From Paenisporosarcina sp050269735 (lineage in GTDB: Bacteria > Bacillota > Bacilli > Bacillales_A > Planococcaceae): a stretch of DNA of 64,000 bases. This document shows positions 7,400-16,362 of the stretch, piece after piece (positions within the stretch are counted from its first letter, which is position 1; every line of letters starts with the position of its first letter). The stretch covers positions 62,001 through 126,000 of the forward strand of contig NZ_JBNNIX010000004.1 in NCBI RefSeq assembly GCF_050269735.1, given 5' to 3'. The translations under genes were made by a program, and so were the position numbers. The notes below the pieces were generated by a model that had not been told where the DNA came from, made no database searches, and was given only the letters and a program-made list of their open reading frames with translations.

Positions 7400-8959
7400 T
7401 CAAATATTTTTAAACGAAGATGGTGTCGTTTTTCTTACCACTGTTCTATGACTTTTACTTCTTGGTTGTATTTCCAATTCACTTTGCAGCCCTTTCAGCA
7501 AGGAGTAGCACATGAAGATCATTATGATAGCGAATGGAAATGCTGCTGCAATAGAAGCTGTTTGCAATACTTCTAATCCACCCGATATTAGCAGGACTGC
7601 TGCTACTGCTGATTGAATAATGCCCCATGTCATTTTGATTTTATTGGAAGGATTCAATGTACCACCTTCACTCAACATGCCTAATACAAAGGTAGACGTA
7701 TCTGCAACGGTTACGTAGTAAATAGCAACAAGAGCAAATCCCATAAGGCTTAATACGGAACTTAACGGAAGATGATCAAAGAATGTGAAAATTGCCAGAG
7801 ATACATTGTCCTTAATGTAGGTGGCCAGTTCATGGTTTTCTGAGTTGACAACCATGTCAAGAGCGGAACCGCCAAAGATAGACATCCAAATACACGTACC
7901 TAGTGTCGGAACGATTAACACGCCGATGACAAACTCTTTTACCGTTCTTCCCCTAGAAATTCGAGCGATGAACATGCCGACAAACGGTGCCCATGCAATC
8001 CACCAAGCCCAATAAAATAATGTCCAGGATGCAATCCATTCTCCTTCACCAAATGGTCTCATCCTTAAACTCATTTGGACAAAATCATTGATATAGAGAC
8101 CAGACGTATTAAAGAATACTTTAATGATGGTCAGGGTTGGACCGACAATTAATATTAATAACAAAATAGCAAACGATATAATCATGGCCGCGTTTGATAA
8201 GTATTGAATTCCCTTCTCCAAACCAGTGTTGATTGAAATCAGGAAAATAACTGTAGCTACGGCAATAACAATCAACTGAACAAGTAACGTATTGGGAGCA
8301 CCGAATATGGAATGCATCCCTGCAGTAACTTGTAAGGCTCCAAGGCCAAGAGATGTGGCAATGCCAAAGACAGTTGCAAATACAGACAGAATATCAATTG
8401 TTTTACCAATGGGTCCATAAATTCTTTCTTTTAGCAACGGATAGAAAACAGAACTAATGGCTGCAGGCAGTTTTTTGTTATATTGGCATAGAGCAAGAGC
8501 TAGTCCAATAACCGTGTAAATCGCCCAAGGATGAAGACCCCAATGGAAAAAGGTATATTTCATGGCCGTATTGGCAGCATCAATTGTATAGCCTTCTCCA
8601 TATGGAGGGGTCGTATAGTGAGTGATTGGCTCAGCGACACTCCAGTAAACAATCCCAATACCCATTCCTGCTCCAAACAACATGGCTAGCCAGGATGCGG
8701 TATTGAAATCAGGACGGTCTGTCTGCTTGCCTAACCGAATATGGCCATACTTTGAAAACAGCAAATAGATGGAAAAAATCACAAAGAAAAGGGTAGCGCC
8801 AATATAAACCCATCCAAGATAATCAATGGATGCATTATAAATGGTATCGGTTACTTTGGTAAGTAAATCTGTGAAAAAGACCCCCCATGCAATGAAGATA
8901 AGGGTCAATATAAGTGAAATGATAAATACACTATTTTCTTTTAGCTTATTAACGTTCAT
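7400..8959 (-). CDS. BCCT family betaine/carnitine/choline transporter
   Basis: A 519-residue membrane protein with twelve predicted membrane segments that imports a trimethylammonium compound, usually glycine betaine as an osmoprotectant. The signature GMGIGIVYWSVAEP (sodium-linked glycine stretch) is followed by the conserved tryptophan-rich FYWAWWIAWAPFVGMFIARI with the substrate-cage residues. IARISRGRTVKEF is the loop after it. GGAGG lies 5 bases before the ATG at 8959; a TTG four codons earlier overlaps that site and is rejected. OpuD, BetL or CaiT-like roles cannot be separated here. The gene at 9033-9689 lies 73 bases upstream on the same strand. Confidence 0.93.
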   Translation of the reverse strand: MNVNKLKENSVFIISLILTLIFIAWGVFFTDLLTKVTDTIYNASIDYLGWVYIGATLFFVIFSIYLLFSKYGHIRLGKQTDRPDFNTASWLAMLFGAGMGIGIVYWSVAEPITHYTTPPYGEGYTIDAANTAMKYTFFHWGLHPWAIYTVIGLALALCQYNKKLPAAISSVFYPLLKERIYGPIGKTIDILSVFATVFGIATSLGLGALQVTAGMHSIFGAPNTLLVQLIVIAVATVIFLISINTGLEKGIQYLSNAAMIISFAILLLILIVGPTLTIIKVFFNTSGLYINDFVQMSLRMRPFGEGEWIASWTLFYWAWWIAWAPFVGMFIARISRGRTVKEFVIGVLIVPTLGTCIWMSIFGGSALDMVVNSENHELATYIKDNVSLAIFTFFDHLPLSSVLSLMGFALVAIYYVTVADTSTFVLGMLSEGGTLNPSNKIKMTWGIIQSAVAAVLLISGGLEVLQTASIAAAFPFAIIMIFMCYSLLKGLQSELEIQPRSKSHRTVVRKTTPSSFKNI

Positions 8960-9032
8960 GTAAACCTCCAACAGAAATAAAATGTGAAATTAAAAGGCAG
9001 ATAAGTCCGATTGTGAAGATGAAATCAAGAAA

Positions 9033-9689
9033 TTATTGATCAAGTAGGTTATAGAGAAATTCCCATTTTTCAGTGTTCATCAACTCTTCAAGTGCCAACT
9101 CTAAATTGCCACCGAGAAATACAGTATTGCCTTGCATAGCGATCACCATCGCTTCGATTGATTCGTCTTTATCATTGCTTCTATACACATCCCCTATAGA
9201 TGGCAGCATATCAGCATTGAAGTTCGAAAGGTCATTCAAGCTGTTGTCCTCTATATTTTGAATGTCTCTATATTCAATCGGGTTGCTGTGTTCATGGCGG
9301 CCTGGAACCATCAAAAGATACTCATTATGCCTAACCCCATTAGACTTGCTCGTAACAACACCTTTGGATTCAACGGATGCCACGACCTCGATTTCATTAA
9401 GAGAATAATGATCCAAGTAATCAGGATTCGGATTAGTAATTAAAATATAGTCTCCTTCTTCAGCTTTTCGATCCTTGCTGAGAGTATAGATGTTTTTATT
9501 GAAAATAAAGCTATCCAGCTCCTTTGGCTGGTACTTATCGATTTCCGCCGCACTGCTTAAATGCTGTGATAAATCCCTCAATTTCATAAGATGGACAGAT
9601 TTTCTATACATAGGTTTTACCGAATAAACCTTGTGTAATTCATTCTGAAAATATACTATTTGCCCTTTTCTAACTTGATACAATTTCAC
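9033..9689 (-). CDS. Hypothetical protein, 218 aa
   Basis: A soluble 218-residue protein that begins VKLYQVRKGQIVYFQNELHKVYSVKP from a GTG codon. GGAGGGTGA lies 11 bases before it; a TTG six codons upstream sits inside that site and is not used. The N-terminal 60 residues read like a small beta-barrel (KOW/Tudor-like: KGQIVYFQNELHKVYSVKPMY). The middle repeats short beta stretches (EEGDYILITNPNPDYLDHYSLNE). The C-terminus is helical (NLELALEELMNTEKWEFLYNLLDQ). I do not recognise the family and give no function. It may be transcribed with the BCCT gene downstream. Confidence 0.7.
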   Translation of the reverse strand: MKLYQVRKGQIVYFQNELHKVYSVKPMYRKSVHLMKLRDLSQHLSSAAEIDKYQPKELDSFIFNKNIYTLSKDRKAEEGDYILITNPNPDYLDHYSLNEIEVVASVESKGVVTSKSNGVRHNEYLLMVPGRHEHSNPIEYRDIQNIEDNSLNDLSNFNADMLPSIGDVYRSNDKDESIEAMVIAMQGNTVFLGGNLELALEELMNTEKWEFLYNLLDQ

Positions 9690-9961
9690 AGAAAGCTCAC
9701 CCTCCAATAATTACGCATTTAATTATTTCTAATATTTTTATAGACCCTATTTCTATTTAAGGATTCTAAATGACCAAATTTAGTATTCCCTAACCAATTC
9801 AAATTAAACAAAATCAGTGATTTACAGAAAAATTCGACAGCGAGAAAATCGATAAAATTTTTAAAAGAGAAAAGTAAGTTTATGGAACATTAACTTATTC
9901 TAGATTTATTTCTCATGTTCTATATGGAATCAAGGCAATTTTAAGGCCACTAGTCGAGAAT
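9690..9961. other. Upstream region without a gene
   Basis: A/T-rich sequence upstream of the minus-strand hypothetical gene. No hairpin with a T-run and no credible ORF. It ends at the left edge of the ptsG-tail duplicate. Confidence 0.5.
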
Positions 9962-9962
9962 G

Positions 9963-10006
9963 ATAAAAACCCCAGGCACCTGCGATTCGCTGGTACCTGG
10001 GGTTTA
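9963..10006 (-). terminator. Duplicate copy of the ptsG terminator
   Basis: AAACCCCAGGCACC pairs with GGTACCTGGGGTTT, and the minus strand continues into a T-run. The sequence is nearly identical to the ptsG terminator at 11964-12010, with three bases missing from the loop. Confidence 0.85.
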
Positions 10007-10023
10007 AAAGTTAATTACATATT

Positions 10024-10153
10024 TCAGTTGTCTCCATCAATAATATCAACAATGTCTTGCTCATTCGCATTCACATTGCCAGATTTCTTGATGTTCACAG
10101 TTTGTCCTGCTGCCAAATTCGAAAATACGATTGGCGTGATAGTTGGAGTTGGT
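10024..10153 (-). pseudogene. Diverged remnant of the ptsG 3' end (EIIA C-terminus)
   Basis: On the minus strand this reads ITPIVFSNLAAGQTVNIKKS, continues GNVNANEQDIVDIIDGDN and stops. The real ptsG end reads ITPIVFTNLAAGQTVNIKKS, then GNVNANDQDIVEISDGNN. Five of 38 residues differ, and the stop codon and terminator are in the same place. Upstream of ITP the homology fades within about five codons and there is no more of the gene. This is a second, diverged tail of the PtsG EIIA domain. It sits on the far side of the GIY-YIG gene, in the same orientation as ptsG. Confidence 0.85.
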
Positions 10154-10204
10154 ATTCTGCTTTTTAAAATCAGTAAATTTCGAACAATATACTTGAAATT
10201 AAAA

Positions 10205-10213
10205 TGGTATAAT
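10205..10213 (+). promoter_or_regulatory. Extended -10 promoter of the GIY-YIG/DUF2075 gene
   Basis: TGGTATAAT is an extended -10 (TGn plus TATAAT) in an A/T-rich setting 61 bases before the start codon. No good -35 hexamer is seen at the usual distance, which is common with extended -10 elements. Confidence 0.55.
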
Positions 10214-10274
10214 TTACAAAAACGCTTTAAGGCTTTTGGATGAGTTATCCGATATAGAGAGAGGGTGCGTGAAA

Positions 10275-11891
10275 ATGAGTAGTGTGGAAATTAGGAAATG
10301 GCCATTTGATAAAACTGCTTTGAATACGATTGAAAATGAATTTTTTTTGGATTACCCTGTAGTGTATTTTCTTAATAACCATACAACTGTATATATTGGT
10401 GAGACTGTCGCCTTCAAAAACCGTATGAAAGCGCATTTGAAAAATCCTGAAAGAAAAAAATTAAGTAAAATGACGTTAATAACCCATGAGAAATTTCACC
10501 GTTCAGCTACATATAATATAGAAACGAAATTGATTAATTATTTTTTAGGTGATGGTCGTTACAAGCTTCAGAATAAAAGTCAAACTATCCAAAACGTTGT
10601 ACATAATTATTATGATAAGGATCTTTTTGATAAACAGATATTTGAGGAAATCTGGAAAAAACTATTAAGTGAAAAAATCGTGGATAATGCTAAACAGGTA
10701 ATTGAAAATAGAGATGTATTTAAGTTGTCACCTTTTAAAGAATTATCTATTACGCAATTAGAGCTGAAAAACAAAATAATCGAAGTATGTGAAGAACATA
10801 TTAATGATGATCAACCTTATGTCTTTATAATAAAAGGCGAAGCGGGTGTCGGAAAAAGTGTGGTGCTTAGTTCTGTATTTAATAGCATACAGGAACTTGC
10901 AGCGGACAAGAATTCTAAATTACTTGATACAAAGAATTTTTTACTTGTAAATCATACAGAAATGCTTAAGACATACAAAAGCATTGCAGAAAATGTGAAA
11001 GCTCTTAAGAAAAATAATTTTGAGAAACCAACAAGCTTTATTAACAAGCATAATTCAGATGAGAAAAAAGCAGATATCGTTTTAGTAGACGAAGCACATC
11101 TATTACTAAGTCGAGCTGATAGTTTTAATGGGTTTAATGGACAAAATCAATTAGAAGAAATTATCAAGAGGAGTCGTATCGTAATTGTTGTCTACGATGA
11201 AAAGCAAGTATTAAAGTTAAAGAGCTACTGGGATGAGTCCAAATTAAAAGCGATTCTAACTAACTGTGGTACAGAAGATCCATATATTTTAAAAGATCAG
11301 TTTCGAATGCAAGCTAGTGATGAAATGGTTAAATGGATTGATGAATTCGTTGAGAAAAAAATTACTAAGATGCCTTCTAATGATAAATATGACTTCCGTA
11401 TTTTTGAATCAGCAAAGGAAATGCATGATGTAATAGCTAAGGAAAATAAAGAACATAGTTTATCAAGAGTTGTCGCTACATTTGACTACGAGCATAAGAA
11501 AGATGGAAATCACTACTTTATTGAAGAAGATGGATTGAAAATACCATGGAATTCTACTAGTAGTAAATTAACATGGGCTGAAAATGCATCTACTGTTAAT
11601 GAAGCAGGTTCAATTTATACAATTCAAGGATTTGATTTAAATTTTGTTGGTGTAATTTTAGGTCCATCTGTATCCTACGATGAAAATAAAGATAACTTGA
11701 GGATTGTTACAAGAAACTATAGCGATACAGAAGCTTATAGAGGTAAAGATGGGATACATGATGTGGAAAAGGCCAAGGAACAAATAATACTTAATTCAAT
11801 CAATGTATTAATGAAAAGAGGCATCCATGGTTTATACATTTATGCGAGTGATCCAAAGTTAAGAAAGAGATTATTAGAGCTGCAAAAATAG
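10275..11891 (+). CDS. GIY-YIG nuclease fused to DUF2075-type ATPase/helicase
   Basis: A 538-residue fusion. Residues 26-90 resemble a GIY-YIG nuclease: YPVVYFLNN, then TVYIGET, Arg50 in FKNRMKAHL, and Glu83 in YNIETKL as the metal ligand. Residues about 170-530 are a P-loop ATPase of the DUF2075 (Schlafen-like) group: Walker A GEAGVGKS (188-195), Walker B VLVDEAH (Asp272-Glu273), KDQFRM, and a late YTIQGFDLNFVGVILGP. GAGAGGGTG lies upstream of ATG 10275. It stands alone between two copies of the ptsG tail. DUF2075 proteins with GIY-YIG domains are often found in defence neighbourhoods; an anti-phage role here is an inference. Confidence 0.85.
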   Translation: MSSVEIRKWPFDKTALNTIENEFFLDYPVVYFLNNHTTVYIGETVAFKNRMKAHLKNPERKKLSKMTLITHEKFHRSATYNIETKLINYFLGDGRYKLQNKSQTIQNVVHNYYDKDLFDKQIFEEIWKKLLSEKIVDNAKQVIENRDVFKLSPFKELSITQLELKNKIIEVCEEHINDDQPYVFIIKGEAGVGKSVVLSSVFNSIQELAADKNSKLLDTKNFLLVNHTEMLKTYKSIAENVKALKKNNFEKPTSFINKHNSDEKKADIVLVDEAHLLLSRADSFNGFNGQNQLEEIIKRSRIVIVVYDEKQVLKLKSYWDESKLKAILTNCGTEDPYILKDQFRMQASDEMVKWIDEFVEKKITKMPSNDKYDFRIFESAKEMHDVIAKENKEHSLSRVVATFDYEHKKDGNHYFIEEDGLKIPWNSTSSKLTWAENASTVNEAGSIYTIQGFDLNFVGVILGPSVSYDENKDNLRIVTRNYSDTEAYRGKDGIHDVEKAKEQIILNSINVLMKRGIHGLYIYASDPKLRKRLLELQK

Positions 11892-11963
11892 TAGTTTCTG
11901 GTTTGTTAGTGATATGAAAGTTTGATGTGCTTTTATAGAATTTTATTATTGAACCATTTAGAG

Positions 11964-12010
11964 ATAAAAACCCCAGGCACCTGCGATAATTCGCTGGTAC
12001 CTGGGGTTTA
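11964..12010 (-). terminator. ptsG terminator, also facing the GIY-YIG gene
   Basis: AAACCCCAGGCACC and GGTACCTGGGGTTT close a 14-base loop, and the minus strand runs into TTTTTAT. It ends ptsG and probably also the convergent gene. Confidence 0.9.
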
Positions 12011-12027
12011 AAAGTTACTTACATATT

Positions 12028-14094
12028 TCAGTTGTTCCCATCACTAATCTCAACAATGTCTTGATCATTGGCATTCACATTGCCAGATTTCTTGATGTTC
12101 ACTGTTTGTCCTGCTGCCAAATTCGTAAAGACGATTGGCGTGATAATAGATGGAGCGTTCTTTTCAACGTAATCCAAATCTACTTCCATCAAGACTTGGC
12201 CTTGTTTTACAAGTTCACCTTGTTCAATCTTCGAGGTAAATCCTTCACCTTTCAGCTTAACGGTATCAATTCCGAAGTGAATCAGGATTTCTGTGCCGTT
12301 ATCAGCTACGAGGCCAATTGCATGTTTGGTAGGGAAGACAGTTACCACTTTACCGTTTACAGGTGAAACGACTTGACCATTGGAAGGTTTAATGGCAAAT
12401 CCGTCGCCTACCATTTTTCCTGAGAATACTTGGTCAGGAACGTCTGTAATCGGCAAGATTTCTCCTGTAAGGGGACTACTGAACGCAAGTGTACTCGAGT
12501 GATCAGTTGCAACTTCTGTATCGTTCACTTCAACATTTTTCGGCGTTTCTTCTTGTTTGCGTGGAGCTTTGCCATTCATAATATCTTGCATTTGCCCGCG
12601 CAGACTGTCTGAAACTGGTCCGAAAATAGCTTGGATGTTGTTGCCGACTTCCATAACTCCGGAAGCGCCGAGTTTTTTCAATCTGTTTTTATCTACATTG
12701 CCTTTATCATTTACACTGACACGCAGACGTGTGATACATGCATCCAGGTGGTTAATATTTTCTTTTCCACCCATTGCTGCAAGAATCTCATAAGGAAGAT
12801 CACCGACAACTTCGCCGTCTTTATCGTCAGCATCGTCTTCTTCACGACCTGGTGTCATCAAGTTGAACTTCTTAATCGCAAAACGGAAACCGAAGTAGTA
12901 AATGACAGCGAAGACTAGTCCTACAACAATTACCCAGAACCATTCAGTTCTACCTGGCATAACGCCGAATAGTAGGAAGTCAATCAAACCACCGGAGAAG
13001 GTCATTCCGATTTTAACGTCTAGCAAGTGCATCGTCATAAACGATAGTCCTGCGAAAACTGCATGGATACCGAATAATACTGGTGCTACGAACAAGAAAG
13101 AGAATTCAAGTGGTTCTGTAATTCCTGTTAAGAATGAAGTAAGAGCACCTGAAGCCATAATCCCACCGACAAGTTTTTTCTTCTCAGGACGAGCCGTGTG
13201 ATAAATCGCCAGTGCCGCTGCCGGAAGACCGAACATCATGAACGGGAATTTACCTGTCATAAAGGTACCAGCTGTGAACTCTGTGCCATCTTCTAACTGT
13301 GCAAAGAAAATTCGTTGGTCGCCACGGAAAATTTCTCCAGCTGCATTTGTATATGTTCCAAATTCAAACCAAAATGGTGAATAGAAAATATGGTGCAACC
13401 CAAATGGAATTAATGAACGTTCAACTAAACCGAATACGAAAGCCGCAAGTGTGCGGTTTGTTTCCAACATGAAATGTGATAAACCGTTCAAGCCACTTTG
13501 AGCAAATGGCCAAACCATAAACATCACGATACCAAGTAGAACCGCAGAGAAAGCGGTAACAATTGGGACAAAACGTTTCCCTGCAAAGAAGCCAAGAAAC
13601 TGCGGCAATTGAATGTTAAAGAACTTATTGTACAAAAATGCAGCTAATACACCGACGATAATACCACCGAATACACCCGTTTGTAGCGTAGGGGTACCTA
13701 AGACGGTGGCATAGGCAGGAGATTCGGTAACCATCTCTGGCGTTATATTGCCAATGGCTTTCATGGTCACATTCATAATCAAGTACCCGATAATCGCGGC
13801 GAGACCAGCTACACCGTCACCACCGGCTAGACCAATTGCCACTCCAACAGCAAACAGTAAAGGCAGATTATCAAATACAACCCCACCGGCCTGGGCCATG
13901 ATGAACAATAACTTTTGAATCCAGTCAGCACCCATAAATGGCACTGCTTCAATAAATGAATCTTGTGCAAAACTTGTACCAAATGCAAGCAGAATACCTG
14001 CTGCTGGCAAAAGGGCTACCGGAAGCATCAACGCTTTACCGACCTTTTGCATAACGCCAAATAAATTAGTGGATCGAGCAGATTTAGTAGACAT
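12028..14094 (-). CDS. ptsG: PTS glucose-specific EIICBA component
   Basis: The glucose permease of the phosphotransferase system, in one 688-residue chain. EIIC comes first (about 1-420, PVALLPAAGILLAFG and GLHHIFYSPFWFEFG, with GITEPLEFSFLFVAPVLF). EIIB follows (about 440-530, phospho-cysteine in HLDACITRLR). EIIA is last (about 555-688, active-site histidine in ILIHFGIDTV and the partner histidine in FPTKHAIGL). The order and the long match to Bacillus PtsG, including FRGDQRIFFAQL, favour glucose over N-acetylglucosamine. AAGGAGGAA lies 7 bases before ATG 14094. Expression is controlled by GlcT through the RAT element upstream. A diverged copy of its tail lies at 10024-10153. Confidence 0.95.
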   Translation of the reverse strand: MSTKSARSTNLFGVMQKVGKALMLPVALLPAAGILLAFGTSFAQDSFIEAVPFMGADWIQKLLFIMAQAGGVVFDNLPLLFAVGVAIGLAGGDGVAGLAAIIGYLIMNVTMKAIGNITPEMVTESPAYATVLGTPTLQTGVFGGIIVGVLAAFLYNKFFNIQLPQFLGFFAGKRFVPIVTAFSAVLLGIVMFMVWPFAQSGLNGLSHFMLETNRTLAAFVFGLVERSLIPFGLHHIFYSPFWFEFGTYTNAAGEIFRGDQRIFFAQLEDGTEFTAGTFMTGKFPFMMFGLPAAALAIYHTARPEKKKLVGGIMASGALTSFLTGITEPLEFSFLFVAPVLFGIHAVFAGLSFMTMHLLDVKIGMTFSGGLIDFLLFGVMPGRTEWFWVIVVGLVFAVIYYFGFRFAIKKFNLMTPGREEDDADDKDGEVVGDLPYEILAAMGGKENINHLDACITRLRVSVNDKGNVDKNRLKKLGASGVMEVGNNIQAIFGPVSDSLRGQMQDIMNGKAPRKQEETPKNVEVNDTEVATDHSSTLAFSSPLTGEILPITDVPDQVFSGKMVGDGFAIKPSNGQVVSPVNGKVVTVFPTKHAIGLVADNGTEILIHFGIDTVKLKGEGFTSKIEQGELVKQGQVLMEVDLDYVEKNAPSIITPIVFTNLAAGQTVNIKKSGNVNANDQDIVEISDGNN

Positions 14095-14180
14095 CGAAAA
14101 TTCCTCCTTTTTAATCAAATGAGAGATGCAATAATGTAAATTCTGCTAATGAAAGGACACAAATAATCAATAACCACAAA

Positions 14181-14269
14181 ATAAAAAGGCATGAGTAGAA
14201 AAGACAAGGTTAAAAAGGGGGGAGAAGTTCCCCACAGAAATAACCTGTAAATCTTTTCATACTCATGCC
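14181..14269 (-). promoter_or_regulatory. RAT antiterminator and attenuator of ptsG
   Basis: In the ptsG leader RNA, GGCATGAGTATGAAAAGA pairs with TCTTTTCTACTCATGCC and is followed by a TTTTTAT run, which makes an intrinsic terminator about 90 bases before ptsG. The 5' arm is followed by ATTTACAGGTTATTTCTGTG, a region that can fold on its own as the ribonucleic antiterminator bound by GlcT. Competition between the two folds is the known Bacillus mechanism. In glucose, dephosphorylated GlcT stabilises RAT and lets transcription reach ptsG. Confidence 0.8.
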
Positions 14270-14298
14270 TGATCGAATCAGTAACACGTATGGTTGAC

Positions 14299-15141
14299 TT
14301 AGGATTTATTTATTAAGCGTTGCAGATGAATCGTCAAATATAAGACTTCAGCTTCATCTACTGGTTTATTTAATTGATTTTGCATCACTTTTATTAGCTT
14401 CCACGCAAGAGTATAGCACACAGGATATTCTTTTTTCAACAATTCCTCCAGCTTGCTCTCTTTTTCAATCGGATTTCCTTTATGTGCCCGGTCAATGGCC
14501 CGGTGCAAATGCTGGATTAGCCTATGATAATCGACATCGTTCTTTTCCAGATGAATGGATAGGTTTTCCTCAATGATTTCAACCAGTTTTGTAATAAGAA
14601 GATTATATCGGTTGATGTCACGCAACGATTTGTCCGTTACCGCACTATGAATATGAAGCGCGATAAAACCGATTTCTCCTTCTGGAAACACCAGTTCCAG
14701 GTGATCTTCCACTTTTTTTACGACGCCTTTAGCGACTTGGTGCTCTTTTGGATACAAGGCCTCGATTTCATAAAGGAATGGATTGGAGAACTGCATATCT
14801 TTTTTAGCACGCCTAATCGCAAAAGCAAGATGGTCGGTTAGCGCTACATGAATATGCTCATTCAACTCTTTGTCCATTTGTTCTTCGATATAGAGAAGCA
14901 GTTCCTGGATAAAGGTAATGAGGTTTTCTTCAATATGAGGGAGCAGATTCACGTATTGCTCCTTTTCCTTCTCATCTTTCAGCAAAAACGTTTTATCCGC
15001 CTTATCAAAAGAGATGTCATCTCCTTTTTTTCGATCAAATCCAATGCCTTTTCCAATCAATACAACTTCTTTGAACGTATCATGATGGGCAATGACAACA
15101 TTATTATTCAGCACTTTTTCTATCGTCAGTATCTGTTTCAT
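14299..15141 (-). CDS. glcT: Transcription antiterminator GlcT (BglG family)
   Basis: An RNA-binding antiterminator that senses glucose transport. Residues 1-58 are the CAT RNA-binding domain (ILTIEKVLNNNVVIAHHD, GKGIGFDRKKGD). Two PRD domains follow. PRD1 holds HIHVALTDHLAFAIRR and LHIHSAV. PRD2 holds YHRLIQHLHRAIDRA and YLTIHLQRLI. These histidines are phosphorylated by HPr and by PtsG EIIB. GGAGG lies 5 bases before the ATG at 15141; an ATG four codons upstream overlaps it. 280 residues is the normal length. It precedes its target ptsG on the same strand. Confidence 0.93.
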   Translation of the reverse strand: MKQILTIEKVLNNNVVIAHHDTFKEVVLIGKGIGFDRKKGDDISFDKADKTFLLKDEKEKEQYVNLLPHIEENLITFIQELLLYIEEQMDKELNEHIHVALTDHLAFAIRRAKKDMQFSNPFLYEIEALYPKEHQVAKGVVKKVEDHLELVFPEGEIGFIALHIHSAVTDKSLRDINRYNLLITKLVEIIEENLSIHLEKNDVDYHRLIQHLHRAIDRAHKGNPIEKESKLEELLKKEYPVCYTLAWKLIKVMQNQLNKPVDEAEVLYLTIHLQRLINKS

Positions 15142-15413
15142 AGCAGCCTCCATCCGCCGTCTGGTCTTTTCTTCTGCCAGATGGACTTGTACAAACAGAC
15201 AATTTTTCTATCGTCGTTCAGTTATGTACACTTGTTTAACCTTCATTATATTCAAGAAAGAACATGAATCATACTTGGAAGTTGTGGAAAAATAGATGTT
15301 CCTTCTATTATACAGGAACACCTAAAAGAGTAGAGGTATATTCATTGAGTTTGGAAAACTCGAAGCGTATACTAGCTGAATGAATTCGATTTACATATTT
15401 AGGAGGAAGCACA

Positions 15414-16277
15414 ATGAACGTAAAACCGAAAGCGATATTTTTAGACATGGACGGAACCATCTTAAATCATCACAACAAGGTAAGCATTCACACGAAAGAA
15501 ATCATAGATGACCTGCGAAAAGAAGGGATTTTCGTTTTTATTGCGACTGGGAGAAACGCAGCGGAAATAAAAGAGATGCTGCCTGAAGGATTTGAAGTAG
15601 ACGCGATGATCACCGCTAACGGCATGGCTGGCTATATCGGAGAAGAAGTAGTATTCGAGCATTCACTATCACGTGAACTAGTCGAAACGATCATCGACAA
15701 AGCACGGGAAAACAAAGTGTATTACGAGCTTTTCCCATACGGCCATTCTCGAAAGGTTTTACAGCAGGATAAAGAATATGTGTTAGATGAAATAAGAGAA
15801 CCGAAGCCTGAATCAGTTGAAATCAATGAGTGGATTTCACGCCAAAAAGCGATTAAAGAAGAAATTGAGTGGACAGAAGAGATCACAGGAACGCATTTTT
15901 CGAAGTTTTACTTCTTCGCAAGAACCAAAGAAGCAATAAATAACTGGAAAATGGAACTGGAACAATTACAGAAAGAAATGCCATTCACGATGACACCTTC
16001 CTCTCCTCACAATGCAGAAGTCATGGTCGCAAACATCAGCAAAGCATCAGGAATCAAACAAATGCTGGAGCGATTTAACTTAACAGGCTGTGAAACGTTA
16101 GCCATCGGCGACAGTGACAACGACCTGAAAATGTTCGAGTTTGTCACTCACTCAGTGGCGATGAAAAATGCACCGGATCACATTAAAACGGTGGTGGATG
16201 ATGTAACAGAATATAGTTGTGATGAGGATGGGGTTTATCATTATCTTAAGACGAACGTATTAGATGTGAAAATATAG
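15414..16277 (+). CDS. HAD superfamily Cof-type sugar-phosphate phosphatase
   Basis: A 287-residue cytosolic HAD hydrolase of the Cof/IIB type. Motif I is IFLDMDGTIL with nucleophile and acid/base aspartates. Motif II is IFVFIATGRN. Motif IV is LAIGDSDNDLKMFEFV, with Lys at KNAPDHIKTV nearby. The cap lies between residues 90 and 190. AGGAGGA 8 bases before the ATG is excellent. Such enzymes dephosphorylate sugar phosphates, FMN or phosphorylated cofactors, and the substrate cannot be read from the sequence. It is divergent from glcT, with about 270 bases of promoter region between them. Confidence 0.9.
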   Translation: MNVKPKAIFLDMDGTILNHHNKVSIHTKEIIDDLRKEGIFVFIATGRNAAEIKEMLPEGFEVDAMITANGMAGYIGEEVVFEHSLSRELVETIIDKARENKVYYELFPYGHSRKVLQQDKEYVLDEIREPKPESVEINEWISRQKAIKEEIEWTEEITGTHFSKFYFFARTKEAINNWKMELEQLQKEMPFTMTPSSPHNAEVMVANISKASGIKQMLERFNLTGCETLAIGDSDNDLKMFEFVTHSVAMKNAPDHIKTVVDDVTEYSCDEDGVYHYLKTNVLDVKI

Positions 16278-16308
16278 TAGTGCTGGTATTAAAATAGAGT
16301 TAATCATT

Positions 16309-16342
16309 GCCCTGGAATCGTAATCTGATTCTGGGGCTTTTT
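16309..16342 (+). terminator. Rho-independent terminator after the HAD gene
   Basis: GCCCTGGAATC pairs with GATTCTGGGGC across a short loop and is followed by TTTTTGTGG. Confidence 0.85.
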
Positions 16343-16362
16343 GTGGTATCAGAACAGACATG

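Noticed and set aside
10028..10243. 71-codon plus-strand ORF overlapping the ptsG-tail copy
   Set aside because: It is the antisense reading of the ptsG remnant, with no start signal.
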